From positions 1,240,001 to 1,304,000 of the forward strand of contig NZ_JAERVO010000001.1 of the NCBI RefSeq assembly GCF_016798325.1: a stretch of 64,000 nt of DNA. Reading direction: 5' to 3'. This DNA is from Marinobacter mangrovi. Lineage in GTDB: Bacteria; Pseudomonadota; Gammaproteobacteria; Pseudomonadales; Oleiphilaceae. The notes under the pieces were generated by a model. That model saw only the letters and a list, made by a program, of their open reading frames with translations. It did not search any database and was not told the origin of the DNA. Position numbers and translations under genes: made by a program. Shown piece by piece: positions 22,871 to 30,055 of this stretch. Each line of letters begins with the position of its first letter. Position 1 is the stretch's first letter.

Positions 22871-23122
22871 TTATTTTTTGTGTCGAGCGCGGAATTTTGT
22901 GATCGCCAGTTTGATCGCCTCTGCCGTATCAGCGTCCACTGAAGGCGGTACAGAGGATCTGGCGCGGGAAGTTCGCGCCGGAATGGCAGGTTCAGGTGGC
23001 GCAAAGCGGGCCACAACCTTCGACATCAAGGTGGTTGCAAACACGAGAATTATCAGAAAAACAAAGACAAAGCCCATGCCTGCGACCATCAGCTCGACCG
23101 CTTTGGTCATAAGATCATTCAT
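22871..23122 (-). CDS. oadG: Oxaloacetate decarboxylase gamma subunit
   Basis: The 83-residue subunit has one membrane helix (about 11-32, VAGMGFVFVFLIILVFATTLM), a Pro/Ala/Ser-rich linker and a basic C-terminal tail. OadG anchors alpha to beta and stabilises the complex. It is the first gene of oadG-oadA-oadB, 39 bases ahead of oadA. The ATG is preceded only by a weak AGGT ribosome site. The size and position make the call firm although the sequence itself is little conserved. Confidence 0.9.
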   Translation of the reverse strand: MNDLMTKAVELMVAGMGFVFVFLIILVFATTLMSKVVARFAPPEPAIPARTSRARSSVPPSVDADTAEAIKLAITKFRARHKK

Positions 23123-23505
23123 GGATAGATACCTGTTTTTTATTCGGTTTTCTTTTCCGACACGCCCTACCGATTCCCCACAGAATCAATCGCATTCGGA
23201 AGGCAAAATCTTTTGTAATTTACCCGTTTGCCGACAGGCCAGCAACCAGCGCCATCCGTAGAATTACCGACATCCACTCAGACGCGCAAACCTCTTTCAG
23301 CATCGCATAGCAACGCCTCGCGATTTGTTGCTCATCGCTCTACATCCTTTGACCGGCACACCACCCGGACGCCTCTGGAACGCCTCGCCGGTCTCGCGCA
23401 CTCATTTTTATATGCATTTTGCATCCAGAGCACCCCTTCATCCGTTTTGCCTTCAGACGGCCCACCCTTGGACCGCTCCAAACCATAACTGCCATTGGAG
23501 GCACT
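23123..23505. other. Intergenic region between oadG and the CHRD gene
   Basis: This 383-base gap separates two divergent genes and must hold promoters for both. I could not identify convincing -35/-10 pairs. The oadG-proximal part is AT-rich. Short reading frames here have no ribosome sites or recognisable domains. No strong hairpin is seen. Confidence 0.4.
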
Positions 23506-24012
23506 ATGTCGATTCATCGATCTTTGACACTTGCAACCATGACCGCCGCCACCCTGACCCTGGCCGCACCCCAGTTCGCTCTCGCGGGCCACACCAATCC
23601 CGTTCTCATGACCCACCTGTCCGGTGATGCGGAAACCGGGATGGGAGACAGTGACGGCAAAGGCACAGGCTACGTGTTTGGGGTCGACGGCGACCCCAAG
23701 ACACTCTGCTACGTCCTGGTCGTCCATGACATTGACCTCGTTCCAGTCAAAGACGGCATGGCTGCCCATATCCACGAGGCAGGAAAAGGCGAAGATGGCG
23801 AGGTTGTGGCCAATCTGGCCGGCCCGGAAGATGGCAACGCCGGGGACTGTCTGACAGAAGGCGAGAAAGGAAAATTTCCGACGGGAGAAGCCGGCATCGT
23901 GCAGCGTATCCTGAAAAACCCCGAACAGTTCTACATCAACGTCCACAATCCGGAACACCCCAAGGGTGCCATCCGCGGCCAACTGATGGAGACGCACGAG
24001 CACGGGATGTAA
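23506..24012 (+). CDS. Secreted CHRD domain protein
   Basis: The 168-residue protein has a Sec signal peptide (MSIHRSLTLATMTAATLTLA, likely cleavage after ALA near residue 27) and a CHRD domain: an early CYVLVV strand, AAHIHEAGKGEDGEVV and the closing FYINVHNPEHPKGAIRGQL. Two cysteines (LCY and GDCL) could form a disulfide. CHRD domains are extracellular beta domains of unknown role in bacteria. I place the start at 23506, where GGAGG stands six bases upstream. It converges with the tRNA-Arg array. Confidence 0.87.
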   Translation: MSIHRSLTLATMTAATLTLAAPQFALAGHTNPVLMTHLSGDAETGMGDSDGKGTGYVFGVDGDPKTLCYVLVVHDIDLVPVKDGMAAHIHEAGKGEDGEVVANLAGPEDGNAGDCLTEGEKGKFPTGEAGIVQRILKNPEQFYINVHNPEHPKGAIRGQLMETHEHGM

Positions 24013-24024
24013 GACAGGAAGGCA

Positions 24025-24067
24025 CAAAAAACCCCGCTCTAGGCGGGGTTCTTTGTTTGATATGGCG
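24025..24067. terminator. Terminator after the CHRD gene, copy of the tRNA-Arg terminator
   Basis: AACCCCGC and GCGGGGTT form an eight-base stem with a five-base loop, flanked by A6 on the left and CTTTGTTT on the right. The 43 bases are identical to 24520-24562, the terminator of tRNA-Arg copy 1, and end with the complement of CGCCA, the tRNA 3' end. It is probably used by the CHRD gene on the plus strand and also stops minus-strand reads. It seems to be the outer remnant of the tRNA-Arg repeat array. Confidence 0.85.
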
Positions 24068-24112
24068 ACACAGCCCTGCTCTGAGCGGTTGTCACCTCAT
24101 CACGGTCACAAC

Positions 24113-24147
24113 TTGGATTATCTGCGGTAAACATCGAAGCAATCCAA
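24113..24147. other. Short inverted repeat
   Basis: TTGGATT (24113-24119) and AATCCAA (24141-24147) form a seven-base stem with a 21-base loop. It lies in the otherwise featureless stretch between the CHRD terminator and repeat element A. Confidence 0.3.
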
Positions 24148-24177
24148 GGTGAACAACAGCTCGACGTGCTTATCTTT

Positions 24178-24330
24178 CCAGATTGGCAGTTACTGAAGGG
24201 GGAGGATTATTCGGGCCGCTGGCCCTCACCCCTTCGGGGCCGCCGTCGCGTTGCGTCGGCGTTCCTCCGCGCGGCAAGCGCGCTCCGGTCGAACCTCTTT
24301 CGGTTCGAATCCCGTCGGAACTCTGCGCTA
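24178..24330 (-). repeat. Structured repeat element, copy A
   Basis: Read on the minus strand this is the last of three related elements after the tRNA-Arg genes. It holds hairpins CGAACC/GGTTCG, GCGCG/CGCGC, CGCCG/CGGCG, CCCC/GGGG and GGGCC/GGCCC in a row. 24261-24349 is identical to 24444-24532 in copy B over 89 bases, while its left half resembles copy C. Its far end reads CAGTAACTG where copy B has a tRNA-Arg 3' end. Confidence 0.85.
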
Positions 24331-24335
24331 CGCAA

Positions 24336-24372
24336 ACAAAAAACCCCGCACGAGGCGGGGTATTTTGTTTGA
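24336..24372 (-). terminator. Second copy of the tRNA-Arg terminator
   Basis: AACCCCGC and GCGGGGT form the stem, with T6G T3 following on the minus strand. It is the downstream terminator of the tRNA 3'-end fragment at 24375-24393, and differs by a few bases from the copies at 24025 and 24520. Confidence 0.8.
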
Positions 24373-24374
24373 TA

Positions 24375-24393
24375 TGGCGCGGCTGGGAGGATT
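24375..24393 (-). repeat. Duplicated 19-bp 3' end of tRNA-Arg(ACG)
   Basis: The 19 bases TGGCGCGGCTGGGAGGATT (plus strand) are exactly the 3' end of the tRNA-Arg genes including CCA, detached from any tRNA body. They lie 183 bases from the true 3' end at 24558 and are followed, as there, by TATCAAACAAA and a terminator. Confidence 0.92.
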
Positions 24394-24513
24394 ATGCGGG
24401 GCTGCGCCCCCTTCCCTCCGGGCCGTCGTCGCAATGCTCCGACGTTCCTCCGCGCGGCAAGCGCGCTCCGGTCGAACCTCTTTCGGTTCGAATCCCGTCG
24501 GAACTCTGCGCTA
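24386..24513 (-). repeat. Structured repeat element, copy B
   Basis: This copy follows tRNA-Arg 1 and its terminator on the minus strand. It keeps the hairpins of copy A with paired changes: CGTCG/CGACG instead of CGCCG/CGGCG, and GGGGC/GCCCC instead of GGGCC/GGCCC. It ends in the 19-bp tRNA-Arg 3' end. The minus strand contains GGATTCGAACC, an 11-base complement of the tRNA T-arm GGTTCGAATCC. Confidence 0.85.
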
Positions 24514-24519
24514 CGCAAA

Positions 24520-24550
24520 CAAAAAACCCCGCTCTAGGCGGGGTTCTTTG
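24520..24550 (-). terminator. Terminator of tRNA-Arg copy 1
   Basis: AACCCCGC/GCGGGGTT with T6 following on the minus strand, eight bases after the tRNA CCA end. It should end the tRNA-Ser to tRNA-Arg transcript unless antiterminated. Confidence 0.88.
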
Positions 24551-24557
24551 TTTGATA

Positions 24558-24634
24558 TGGCGCGGCTGGGAGGATTCGAACCTCCGACCGCCTGGTTCGT
24601 AGCCAGGTACTCTATCCAGCTGAGCTACAGCCGC
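24558..24634 (-). tRNA. tRNA-Arg(ACG), copy 1
   Basis: The 77-base minus-strand gene folds as a full cloverleaf: acceptor GCGGCTG/CAGCCGC, anticodon loop CTACGAA within CCTGG/CCAGG, and T-arm GGAGG TTCGAAT CCTCC. CCA is encoded. Anticodon ACG (read as inosine after editing) decodes CGU, CGC and CGA. It is identical to copy 2 at 24932. Confidence 0.97.
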
Positions 24635-24660
24635 GTAAAACTTGTGTTTGGCCTTTCCTT

Positions 24661-24725
24661 CGACCGCTTGGTTTGTAGCCAGGTACTTTATCCAGCCGGC
24701 CGGCGCTCCGGTGAGCTACAGCCGC
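24661..24725 (-). pseudogene. Degenerate tRNA-Arg 5' part with D-arm insertion (1)
   Basis: The minus strand starts as tRNA-Arg (GCGGCTGTAGCTCA), then has 16 bases, CCGGAGCGCCGGCCGG, in place of one G, and continues CTGGATAAAGTACC. The anticodon stem is CCTGG/CCAAG with one mismatch; the loop CTACAAA gives ACA instead of ACG. Homology stops after the variable loop, so T-arm and 3' acceptor strand are missing. It lies 27 bases upstream of intact tRNA-Arg copy 1. Confidence 0.85.
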
Positions 24726-24739
24726 GTAAAACTTGCTAT

Positions 24740-24876
24740 CCAGTTTGGCAGTGACTGCCTGGGGAGGATTATTCGGGCCGTGGGCCCTCACCCCTTCGGG
24801 GCCGCCTTCGCGTTGCGTCGGCGTTCCTCAGCAAGCTCTGCTTGCTTCGGCCGAACCTCTTTCGGTTCGAATCCCA
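24740..24876 (-). repeat. Structured repeat element, copy C
   Basis: The third copy lies between tRNA-Arg 2 and the degenerate tRNA at 24661. On the minus strand it keeps CGAACC/GGTTCG and GGGCC/GGCCC hairpins, but its second hairpin is AGCAAGC/GCTTGCT, unrelated in sequence to the GC-only stem of A and B. It ends GGCAG-TCA-CTGCC. Its left part is close to copy A. Confidence 0.82.
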
Positions 24877-24889
24877 TCTAATCTCTCGA

Positions 24890-24922
24890 CACCAGGAACT
24901 TCGGGTTCACGAGACATCAGTA
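24890..24922 (-). other. Hairpin in the tRNA-Arg 2 trailer
   Basis: On the minus strand TCTCG and CGAGA enclose an inner GAAC/GTTC stem, about ten bases after the CCA of tRNA-Arg copy 2. No U-run follows, so it is more likely a processing or spacer structure than a terminator. Confidence 0.35.
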
Positions 24923-24931
24923 TCGAATAAG

Positions 24932-25008
24932 TGGCGCGGCTGGGAGGATTCGAACCTCCGACCGCCTGGTTCGTAGCCAGGTACTCTATCCAGCTGAGCT
25001 ACAGCCGC
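24932..25008 (-). tRNA. tRNA-Arg(ACG), copy 2
   Basis: The 77-base gene is identical to the copy at 24558-24634, including the encoded CCA. It lies upstream in the transcript and, unlike copy 1, has no terminator behind it. Its 3' flank leads into repeat element C. Confidence 0.97.
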
Positions 25009-25020
25009 GCAATTGTTTTA

Positions 25021-25096
25021 GGTCGGACTTCCGACCACCTGGTTTAAAGCCAGGTACTTTATTCAGCCGGCCGGCGCTCCGGTGAGCTACAGCCGC
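25021..25096 (-). pseudogene. Degenerate tRNA-Arg 5' part with D-arm insertion (2)
   Basis: It has the same 16-base D-arm insertion as the copy at 24661. Here the anticodon stem is perfect (CCTGG/CCAGG) and the loop is CTTTAAA, so the formal anticodon is TTA, which would pair with UAA. The sequence follows tRNA-Arg into the start of the T-arm and then ends in the palindrome GGTCGGA-AG-TCCGACC (25021-25036). No 3' acceptor strand or CCA is present, so it cannot be charged as it stands. Confidence 0.83.
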
Positions 25097-25164
25097 GCAT
25101 CTCGTTTCCACTTAATCGCTATCTTGCTAAGGATAGCCGTTCTCAAAAATTCTCTCCGAAAGAA

Positions 25165-25257
<93 letters not shown>

Positions 25258-25272
25258 TTGAGAACGCGGCGT

Positions 25273-25278
25273 ATAGTA
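25273..25278 (-). promoter_or_regulatory. Putative -10 of the tRNA operon promoter
   Basis: TACTAT on the minus strand lies 16 bases before tRNA-Ser and is followed by a GC-rich discriminator (ACGCCGCG), a stringent-control feature of tRNA promoters. The -35 is not clear. Confidence 0.45.
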
Positions 25279-25404
25279 CCATAATTTTTCTGTTTTCATA
25301 GGGTTGACACCACTTTTTTCGGGATGGATTTTCACGATTTCTTTTATCCCGGTTTTATAAGCCGATCAGCCCCTTACTATCGTTCAGTTATCAACCAGCA
25401 GGCA

Positions 25405-25438
25405 CAAAAAACCCGCCGGTTTGAAGCGGCGGGTTTTA
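25405..25438 (-). terminator. Rho-independent terminator of csrA
   Basis: ACCCGCCG and CGGCGGGT form an eight-base stem with an eight-base loop, followed on the minus strand by a T-run. It lies six bases after the csrA stop. Confidence 0.88.
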
Positions 25439-25443
25439 TGGAT

Positions 25444-25647
25444 TCAGATGTTCCCGGGCTCATGATCGCTGTCCGGGTCCGTCTTTTCTTTCTGAATCCG
25501 CTGATAAATCTCTTCGCGGTGTACGGCCACCTCTTTCGGGGCGTTCACACCAATGCGCACCTGGTTCCCTTTAACACCCAGAACCGTGACGGTGACTTCA
25601 TCACCGACCATCAGGGTCTCGCCTACGCGACGGGTTAGAATCAACAT
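25444..25647 (-). CDS. csrA: Carbon storage regulator CsrA/RsmA
   Basis: The 67-residue dimeric RNA-binding protein represses or activates translation by binding GGA motifs in leaders. It has the full family core, [37 protein letters not shown] and the RNA-contacting VAVHREEIY. The ribosome site region AAGGAGTAAAGGAC holds two GGA motifs, fitting the autoregulation known for csrA. It lies between lysC and the tRNA genes, the usual place in this group. Confidence 0.98.
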   Translation of the reverse strand: MLILTRRVGETLMVGDEVTVTVLGVKGNQVRIGVNAPKEVAVHREEIYQRIQKEKTDPDSDHEPGNI

Positions 25648-25711
25648 GTCCTTTACTCCTTATGTCCAGAGCTACCTGTTCCGACGATTAATAATTAATC
25701 AACTAACTTTA

Positions 25712-25786
25712 TTTATAGTGGGGAGACGCAGCGTTCGTAACCCGCAATTATCCGTAAGGATAATCCCTGAGATGCCCGAAACGCTG
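25712..25786 (-). promoter_or_regulatory. csrA upstream region: -10-like site and nested stem
   Basis: On the minus strand CTATAAAT (-10-like TATAAA at 25712-25717) lies about 65 bases before the csrA ATG. Directly upstream, CAGCGTT (25729-25735) and AACGCTG (25780-25786) flank a smaller hairpin ATTATCC/GGATAAT (25747-25764). If the transcript starts after the -10, the stem is DNA-level or belongs to a longer lysC-csrA readthrough message. Confidence 0.4.
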
Positions 25787-25886
25787 AATCGTTCCCTTGT
25801 TGCACGAGGCCCGGACGGAGTGACATGACGCCCGTCATCCGTTGCGAAAGGCTTTAACAGGGCACGTTTACACCCTGCCTTCTACC

Positions 25887-27119
25887 CTATGCCTCGTTTA
25901 CCGGTCCTTGCAATTCAAAGGCACTGTGCAGTGCCCGAACAGCCAGTTCCAGATACTTCTCATCGATCACCACAGAGATCTTGATCTCGGATGTGGAAAT
26001 CATCTCGATGTTAATGCCCTCGTTCGAGAGCGACTCGAACATCCGGGTAGCCACACCCGCATGGGAGCGCATACCGACGCCCACAATACTGACCTTGGCA
26101 ATGCGCCCATCACCGCTGACTTCACGGGCAGACAGCTCCGCAGCCACCTTATCCAATACCGCCCGCGCACGCTTGTAGTCATTGCGGTGCACGGTGAAGG
26201 TGAAGTCGGTCCGGTTATCCGCGCCCACATTCTGGACAATCATGTCCACTTCGATGTTGGCGTCGCTGATTGGCTTCAATATACGTAGTGCACTGCCCGG
26301 TGTATCAGGTACGCCGGAAATCGTCAGTTTTGCTTCGTCCCGGTTAAACGCAATGCCGGATACCACCGGTTGTTCCATATCAGCCTCATCATCAAGCGTA
26401 ATCAGGGTGCCCTCGCCTTCACCAAAGCTAGAGAGGACCCGCAGTGGCACATTGTACTTACCCGCAAATTCGACCGCCCGGATCTGCAGCACCTTGGAGC
26501 CCAGGCTGGCCATTTCGATCATTTCCTCGAAGGTGATCTTGTCCAGCCGACGGGCACCGTCGACGACACGCGGATCCGTGGTGTACACACCATCAACATC
26601 TGTATAGATCTGGCACTCATCAGCTTTCAGGGCGGCCGCCAGCGCAACCGCAGTGGTGTCCGAACCGCCGCGGCCGAGCGTGGTGATATTGCCGCGCTCG
26701 TCAACGCCCTGGAAACCGGCAACGACAACAACCCGGCCGGCATCGAGATCCCCGCGCATATTCTGCTCGTCGATCTGTTGGATGCGCGCTTTGGTGTGGG
26801 CGTTATCCGTCAGGATACGAACCTGGGAACCCGTGTAGGAGCGGGCATCAACACCCCGCTTCTGCAACGCCATGGACAGCAGCGCGATCGTCACCTGCTC
26901 GCCGGTTGAGACCAGAACGTCCATCTCGCGCGGGGTCGGCTCGTCCATAATCTCGTTGGCCAGGCCAATCAGGCGATTGGTCTCACCACTCATTGCTGAA
27001 ACAACCACTACCAGGTCGTGCCCGTCAGCACGGCCCCGTGCAACCCGGTCGGCCACGGCGTTGATACGCTCAATCGTGCCGACGGATGTACCGCCAAATT
27101 TCTGGACCAGAAGTGCCAT
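25887..27119 (-). CDS. lysC: Aspartate kinase
   Basis: The 410-residue enzyme phosphorylates aspartate, the first step to lysine, threonine and methionine. It begins MALLVQKFGGTSVG, with the kinase domain to about residue 245 (GRGGSDTTAVALAAAL) and two C-terminal ACT domains for feedback control. I prefer the ATG at 27119 with AAGGA upstream; a GTG six codons earlier lacks such a site. It lies between alaS and csrA. Confidence 0.97.
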   Translation of the reverse strand: MALLVQKFGGTSVGTIERINAVADRVARGRADGHDLVVVVSAMSGETNRLIGLANEIMDEPTPREMDVLVSTGEQVTIALLSMALQKRGVDARSYTGSQVRILTDNAHTKARIQQIDEQNMRGDLDAGRVVVVAGFQGVDERGNITTLGRGGSDTTAVALAAALKADECQIYTDVDGVYTTDPRVVDGARRLDKITFEEMIEMASLGSKVLQIRAVEFAGKYNVPLRVLSSFGEGEGTLITLDDEADMEQPVVSGIAFNRDEAKLTISGVPDTPGSALRILKPISDANIEVDMIVQNVGADNRTDFTFTVHRNDYKRARAVLDKVAAELSAREVSGDGRIAKVSIVGVGMRSHAGVATRMFESLSNEGINIEMISTSEIKISVVIDEKYLELAVRALHSAFELQGPVNEA

Positions 27120-27219
27120 CGTCGTCCTTATTTCCACCTGTCAGTCGGGTCTGTCCCCGGCTCGCCACGCTGGCGCAGCGCGGCGATTATAAAGGGAGTT
27201 CCGGGCGCTGGATACCGTT

Positions 27220-29847
27220 TCAGCGCGTCGCCTCTTCTACCCATCCGCTCACTTGGGAAAGCGCATCCGGCAGTTTCGACGGATCCGTTCCACCCCCCTG
27301 GGCCATATCCGGCCGGCCACCGCCTTTTCCGTCTACGGCCGCGGCCAGTTTCTTCATGATGTCGCCGGCACGGACACGAGCAGTCGCGTCCTTGGTCACA
27401 CCGGCCACCAGGGTGACCTTGCCATCATCAACAGCAGCCAGGACCACGACGCCAGAGCCCAGCTTGTTCTTGAGCTGATCCGCCGTATCCATCAACGCCT
27501 TGCGGTCGGCACCCGGCAGTTCGGACGCCACGACTTTCAGGCCGTTTACCTCGATAGCGGATCCAGCGAGGTCGGCACCGGCCGAGCTGGCCAGCTTGGC
27601 TTTCAGCTGCTCCAGCTCTTTCTCCAGTTGGCGATTCCGGTCCAGAGTGGCTTCCACTTTTTCGATCACGCTGTCACGCGTGCCACGGACCAGACCGGCC
27701 ACCTGACGCAAACGTGATTCGGTATCGTCCATCCAGGCCAGCGCGCCCTTACCGGTGACCGCTTCGATACGACGGACGCCAGAGGAAATGCCGCTTTCCG
27801 AGGTAATGCGGAAGGCACCAATGTCACCAGTCCGGGAGACGTGCGTCCCCCCACACAGCTCCACCGAGTAGCGGTCACGCCCCATGGTCAGGACGCGGAC
27901 TTCATCGCCATATTTCTCACCAAACAGGGCCATGGCGCCCTTCTCCTTGGCGTCTTCCATGTCGGTGACTTCCACACCAACCGGTTCATTGGCGAGGATC
28001 TCGTCATTGACCAGGGCTTCGATGTCCTTCAACTGCTCTGGCGTCACCGGCTCGAAATGGGAGAAGTCGAAACGCAGACGATCGGCTTCCACCAGGGAGC
28101 CTTTCTGGGTGACGTGATCGCCCAGGATCTTGCGCAACGCCGCGTGCAGCAGGTGCGTTGCGGAATGGTTCAGGGCAATGGCCTGGCGGCGGGCATGATC
28201 GATGCGCGCATCCACCTCCAGCCCCGGAAACAGTTCGCCTTCAATGACGGTGCCGATGTGCAGGTGATTGGCACCGTCTTTCTTGGTATCCGTCACCTGG
28301 AAGCGGCCACCACTCCAGGTCAGTAGACCGGTGTCCCCCACCTGGCCACCGGACTCGGCGTAAAAAGGTGTCCGTTCCAGTACGACGACGGCCTCGTCAC
28401 CGGTCTCCGCGTTCGCTTCCTCGCCATTCACCAGCACGGTGCGGATCGTTTCGTGGCCATCGATCTTTTCGTAGCCGGTAAATTCGGTACGGCCACCCAG
28501 CCCGGCCGTCGCGTTGTAGTCGATACCGAACTTGGACGCGGCGCGGGCACGCTCACGCTGGGCGTCCATCGCCTTTTCGTAGCCGTCGTAATCCAGCGTC
28601 AGACCGCGTTCCCGAGCGATGTCGTTGGTCAGGTCCACCGGGAATCCAAAGGTGTCGTACAGGGTAAAAATGGTCTCGCCGGGAATCTGGGTGCCCTTGA
28701 GCTCGGCGATGTCCTGCTCCAGCAACCGCAGGCCTTTATCCAGCGTGCGGGCAAACTGCTCTTCTTCCTGCTGGAGGACTTTCTCGATCTGCGCCTGGGT
28801 GCGCACCAACTCGGGATAAGCGTCCCCCATCAGCTCGACCAGAGCCGCCGTCAGCTTGTAGAAGAACGGTTCGCGGGCGCCCAGCTTGTTACCGTGACGG
28901 GCCGCACGACGGATGATCCGGCGCAGCACGAAACCACGCCCCTCATTGGACGGCATCACGCCGTCGGTAATCAGGAACGCGCAGGAACGGATATGGTCGG
29001 CGACCACCCGCAGGGATGCTTCCTCGGTATCGACACCGCCGAGGATGTCGGATGCCGCTTTCAGGAGATCCTGGAACAGGTCGATTTCGTAATTGCTGTG
29101 AACGCCCTGCAGCACCGCCGAAATTCGCTCCAGCCCCATACCGGTATCCACCGACGGTTTGGGCAGCGGTTGCATTTCGCCGTCCGCCGTGCGGTTGAAC
29201 TGCATGAAGACCACGTTCCAGATCTCGATAAAGCGATCGCCGTCCTCGTCCGGAGAACCGGGCGGGCCACCGGCGATGTCGGGACCATGGTCGTAGAAAA
29301 TTTCGGTACAGGGACCGCAGGGACCGGTATCGCCCATCTGCCAGAAGTTATCTGAAGCATACTGCGCGCCCTTGTTGTCGCCGATACGGATAATCCGGTC
29401 GGCTGGCACGCCCATGCCGTTGTGCCAGAGGTCGTAGGCTTCTTCGTCCGAGGCGTAGACGGTCACCAACAGCTTGTCCTTGGGCAAACCCAACCACTCA
29501 TCACCGGTCAGGAAAGTCCAGGCGAACTCGATGGCTTCTTTCTTGAAGTAGTCCCCGAAGCTGAAGTTGCCCAGCATTTCGAAGAACGTGTGATGGCGAG
29601 CGGTGTAACCGACATTTTCCAGGTCGTTGTGCTTGCCGCCGGCGCGGACGCAACGCTGGGAGCTGGTGGCCCGGGTGTAGTCGCGTTTTTCACGGCCCAG
29701 GAATACGTCCTTGAACTGGTTCATCCCCGCATTGGTGAACAGCAGGGTCGGATCGTCGTGTGGAACCAGTGAGCTGCTGGGTACGATTTCGTGCCCCCGC
29801 TGCTGGAAATATTCCAGAAATGTCTGGCGCAATACTGCGGTTTTCAT
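27220..29847 (-). CDS. alaS: Alanyl-tRNA synthetase
   Basis: The 875-residue class II synthetase charges tRNA-Ala. It opens with the family start [19 protein letters not shown], and the aminoacylation core has [24 protein letters not shown]. The editing domain carries HSATH and CGGTH, the zinc and catalytic residues that clear mischarged Ser and Gly. A C-terminal C-Ala domain ends at the [12 protein letters not shown] segment. lysC follows after 100 bases. Confidence 0.98.
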   Translation of the reverse strand: MKTAVLRQTFLEYFQQRGHEIVPSSSLVPHDDPTLLFTNAGMNQFKDVFLGREKRDYTRATSSQRCVRAGGKHNDLENVGYTARHHTFFEMLGNFSFGDYFKKEAIEFAWTFLTGDEWLGLPKDKLLVTVYASDEEAYDLWHNGMGVPADRIIRIGDNKGAQYASDNFWQMGDTGPCGPCTEIFYDHGPDIAGGPPGSPDEDGDRFIEIWNVVFMQFNRTADGEMQPLPKPSVDTGMGLERISAVLQGVHSNYEIDLFQDLLKAASDILGGVDTEEASLRVVADHIRSCAFLITDGVMPSNEGRGFVLRRIIRRAARHGNKLGAREPFFYKLTAALVELMGDAYPELVRTQAQIEKVLQQEEEQFARTLDKGLRLLEQDIAELKGTQIPGETIFTLYDTFGFPVDLTNDIARERGLTLDYDGYEKAMDAQRERARAASKFGIDYNATAGLGGRTEFTGYEKIDGHETIRTVLVNGEEANAETGDEAVVVLERTPFYAESGGQVGDTGLLTWSGGRFQVTDTKKDGANHLHIGTVIEGELFPGLEVDARIDHARRQAIALNHSATHLLHAALRKILGDHVTQKGSLVEADRLRFDFSHFEPVTPEQLKDIEALVNDEILANEPVGVEVTDMEDAKEKGAMALFGEKYGDEVRVLTMGRDRYSVELCGGTHVSRTGDIGAFRITSESGISSGVRRIEAVTGKGALAWMDDTESRLRQVAGLVRGTRDSVIEKVEATLDRNRQLEKELEQLKAKLASSAGADLAGSAIEVNGLKVVASELPGADRKALMDTADQLKNKLGSGVVVLAAVDDGKVTLVAGVTKDATARVRAGDIMKKLAAAVDGKGGGRPDMAQGGGTDPSKLPDALSQVSGWVEEATR

Positions 29848-29904
29848 AGCCGTGTCCTGATCGCCTCGTCAGAAATTCAGTTCAAAAAAGTGAGTCGAGC
29901 CACA

Positions 29905-29927
29905 GGATTGGGGACCTTGCCCAATCC
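29905..29927 (-). other. Hairpin in the alaS leader
   Basis: GGATTGGG and CCCAATCC form an eight-base stem with a seven-base loop, about 60 bases upstream of the alaS ATG. TAGAGT (minus, 29955-29960) preceded by TGC could be its -10. AlaS autoregulation is known in E. coli at the DNA level; whether this stem plays a role is open. Confidence 0.35.
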
Positions 29928-29975
29928 GGCACAATCGCCAAGGATAAGGGCGCTACTCTAGCACAGCCACCAGGG

Positions 29976-30010
29976 GTAAAAAACGAGAAACGCCGCCCAG
30001 TAGGCGGCGC
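29976..30010 (-). terminator. Terminator of the DUF5610-like gene
   Basis: CGCCGCC and GGCGGCG form a seven-base stem with a five-base loop, followed on the minus strand by TTTCTCGTTTTTT. A second small hairpin CCGGCA/TGCCGG lies at 30022-30036 between it and the stop codon. Confidence 0.82.
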
Positions 30011-30055
30011 TGACGGCATTTCCGGCAATTTGCCGGGGAGGTAGGGACTCCGTCG

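Noticed and set aside
24375-24634. Duplicated tRNA 3' end as an attL/attR pair of an integrated element
   Set aside because: The two copies are only 183 bp apart with no integrase or cargo between, and the whole unit is repeated rather than just an att core.
24183-24754. Plus-strand open frames over the tRNA region ending like GGFEPPTAWF or WEDSNLRPPGS
   Set aside because: These are the well-known false proteins produced by translating the antisense strand of tRNA genes.
24178-25096. Possible CRISPR array or integron attC cluster
   Set aside because: The repeats are long, few and tRNA-derived; there are no regular spacers, cas genes or integrase.
25303-25308. TTGACA on the plus strand as a promoter -35
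   Set aside because: No acceptable -10 follows and no plus-strand gene lies downstream.
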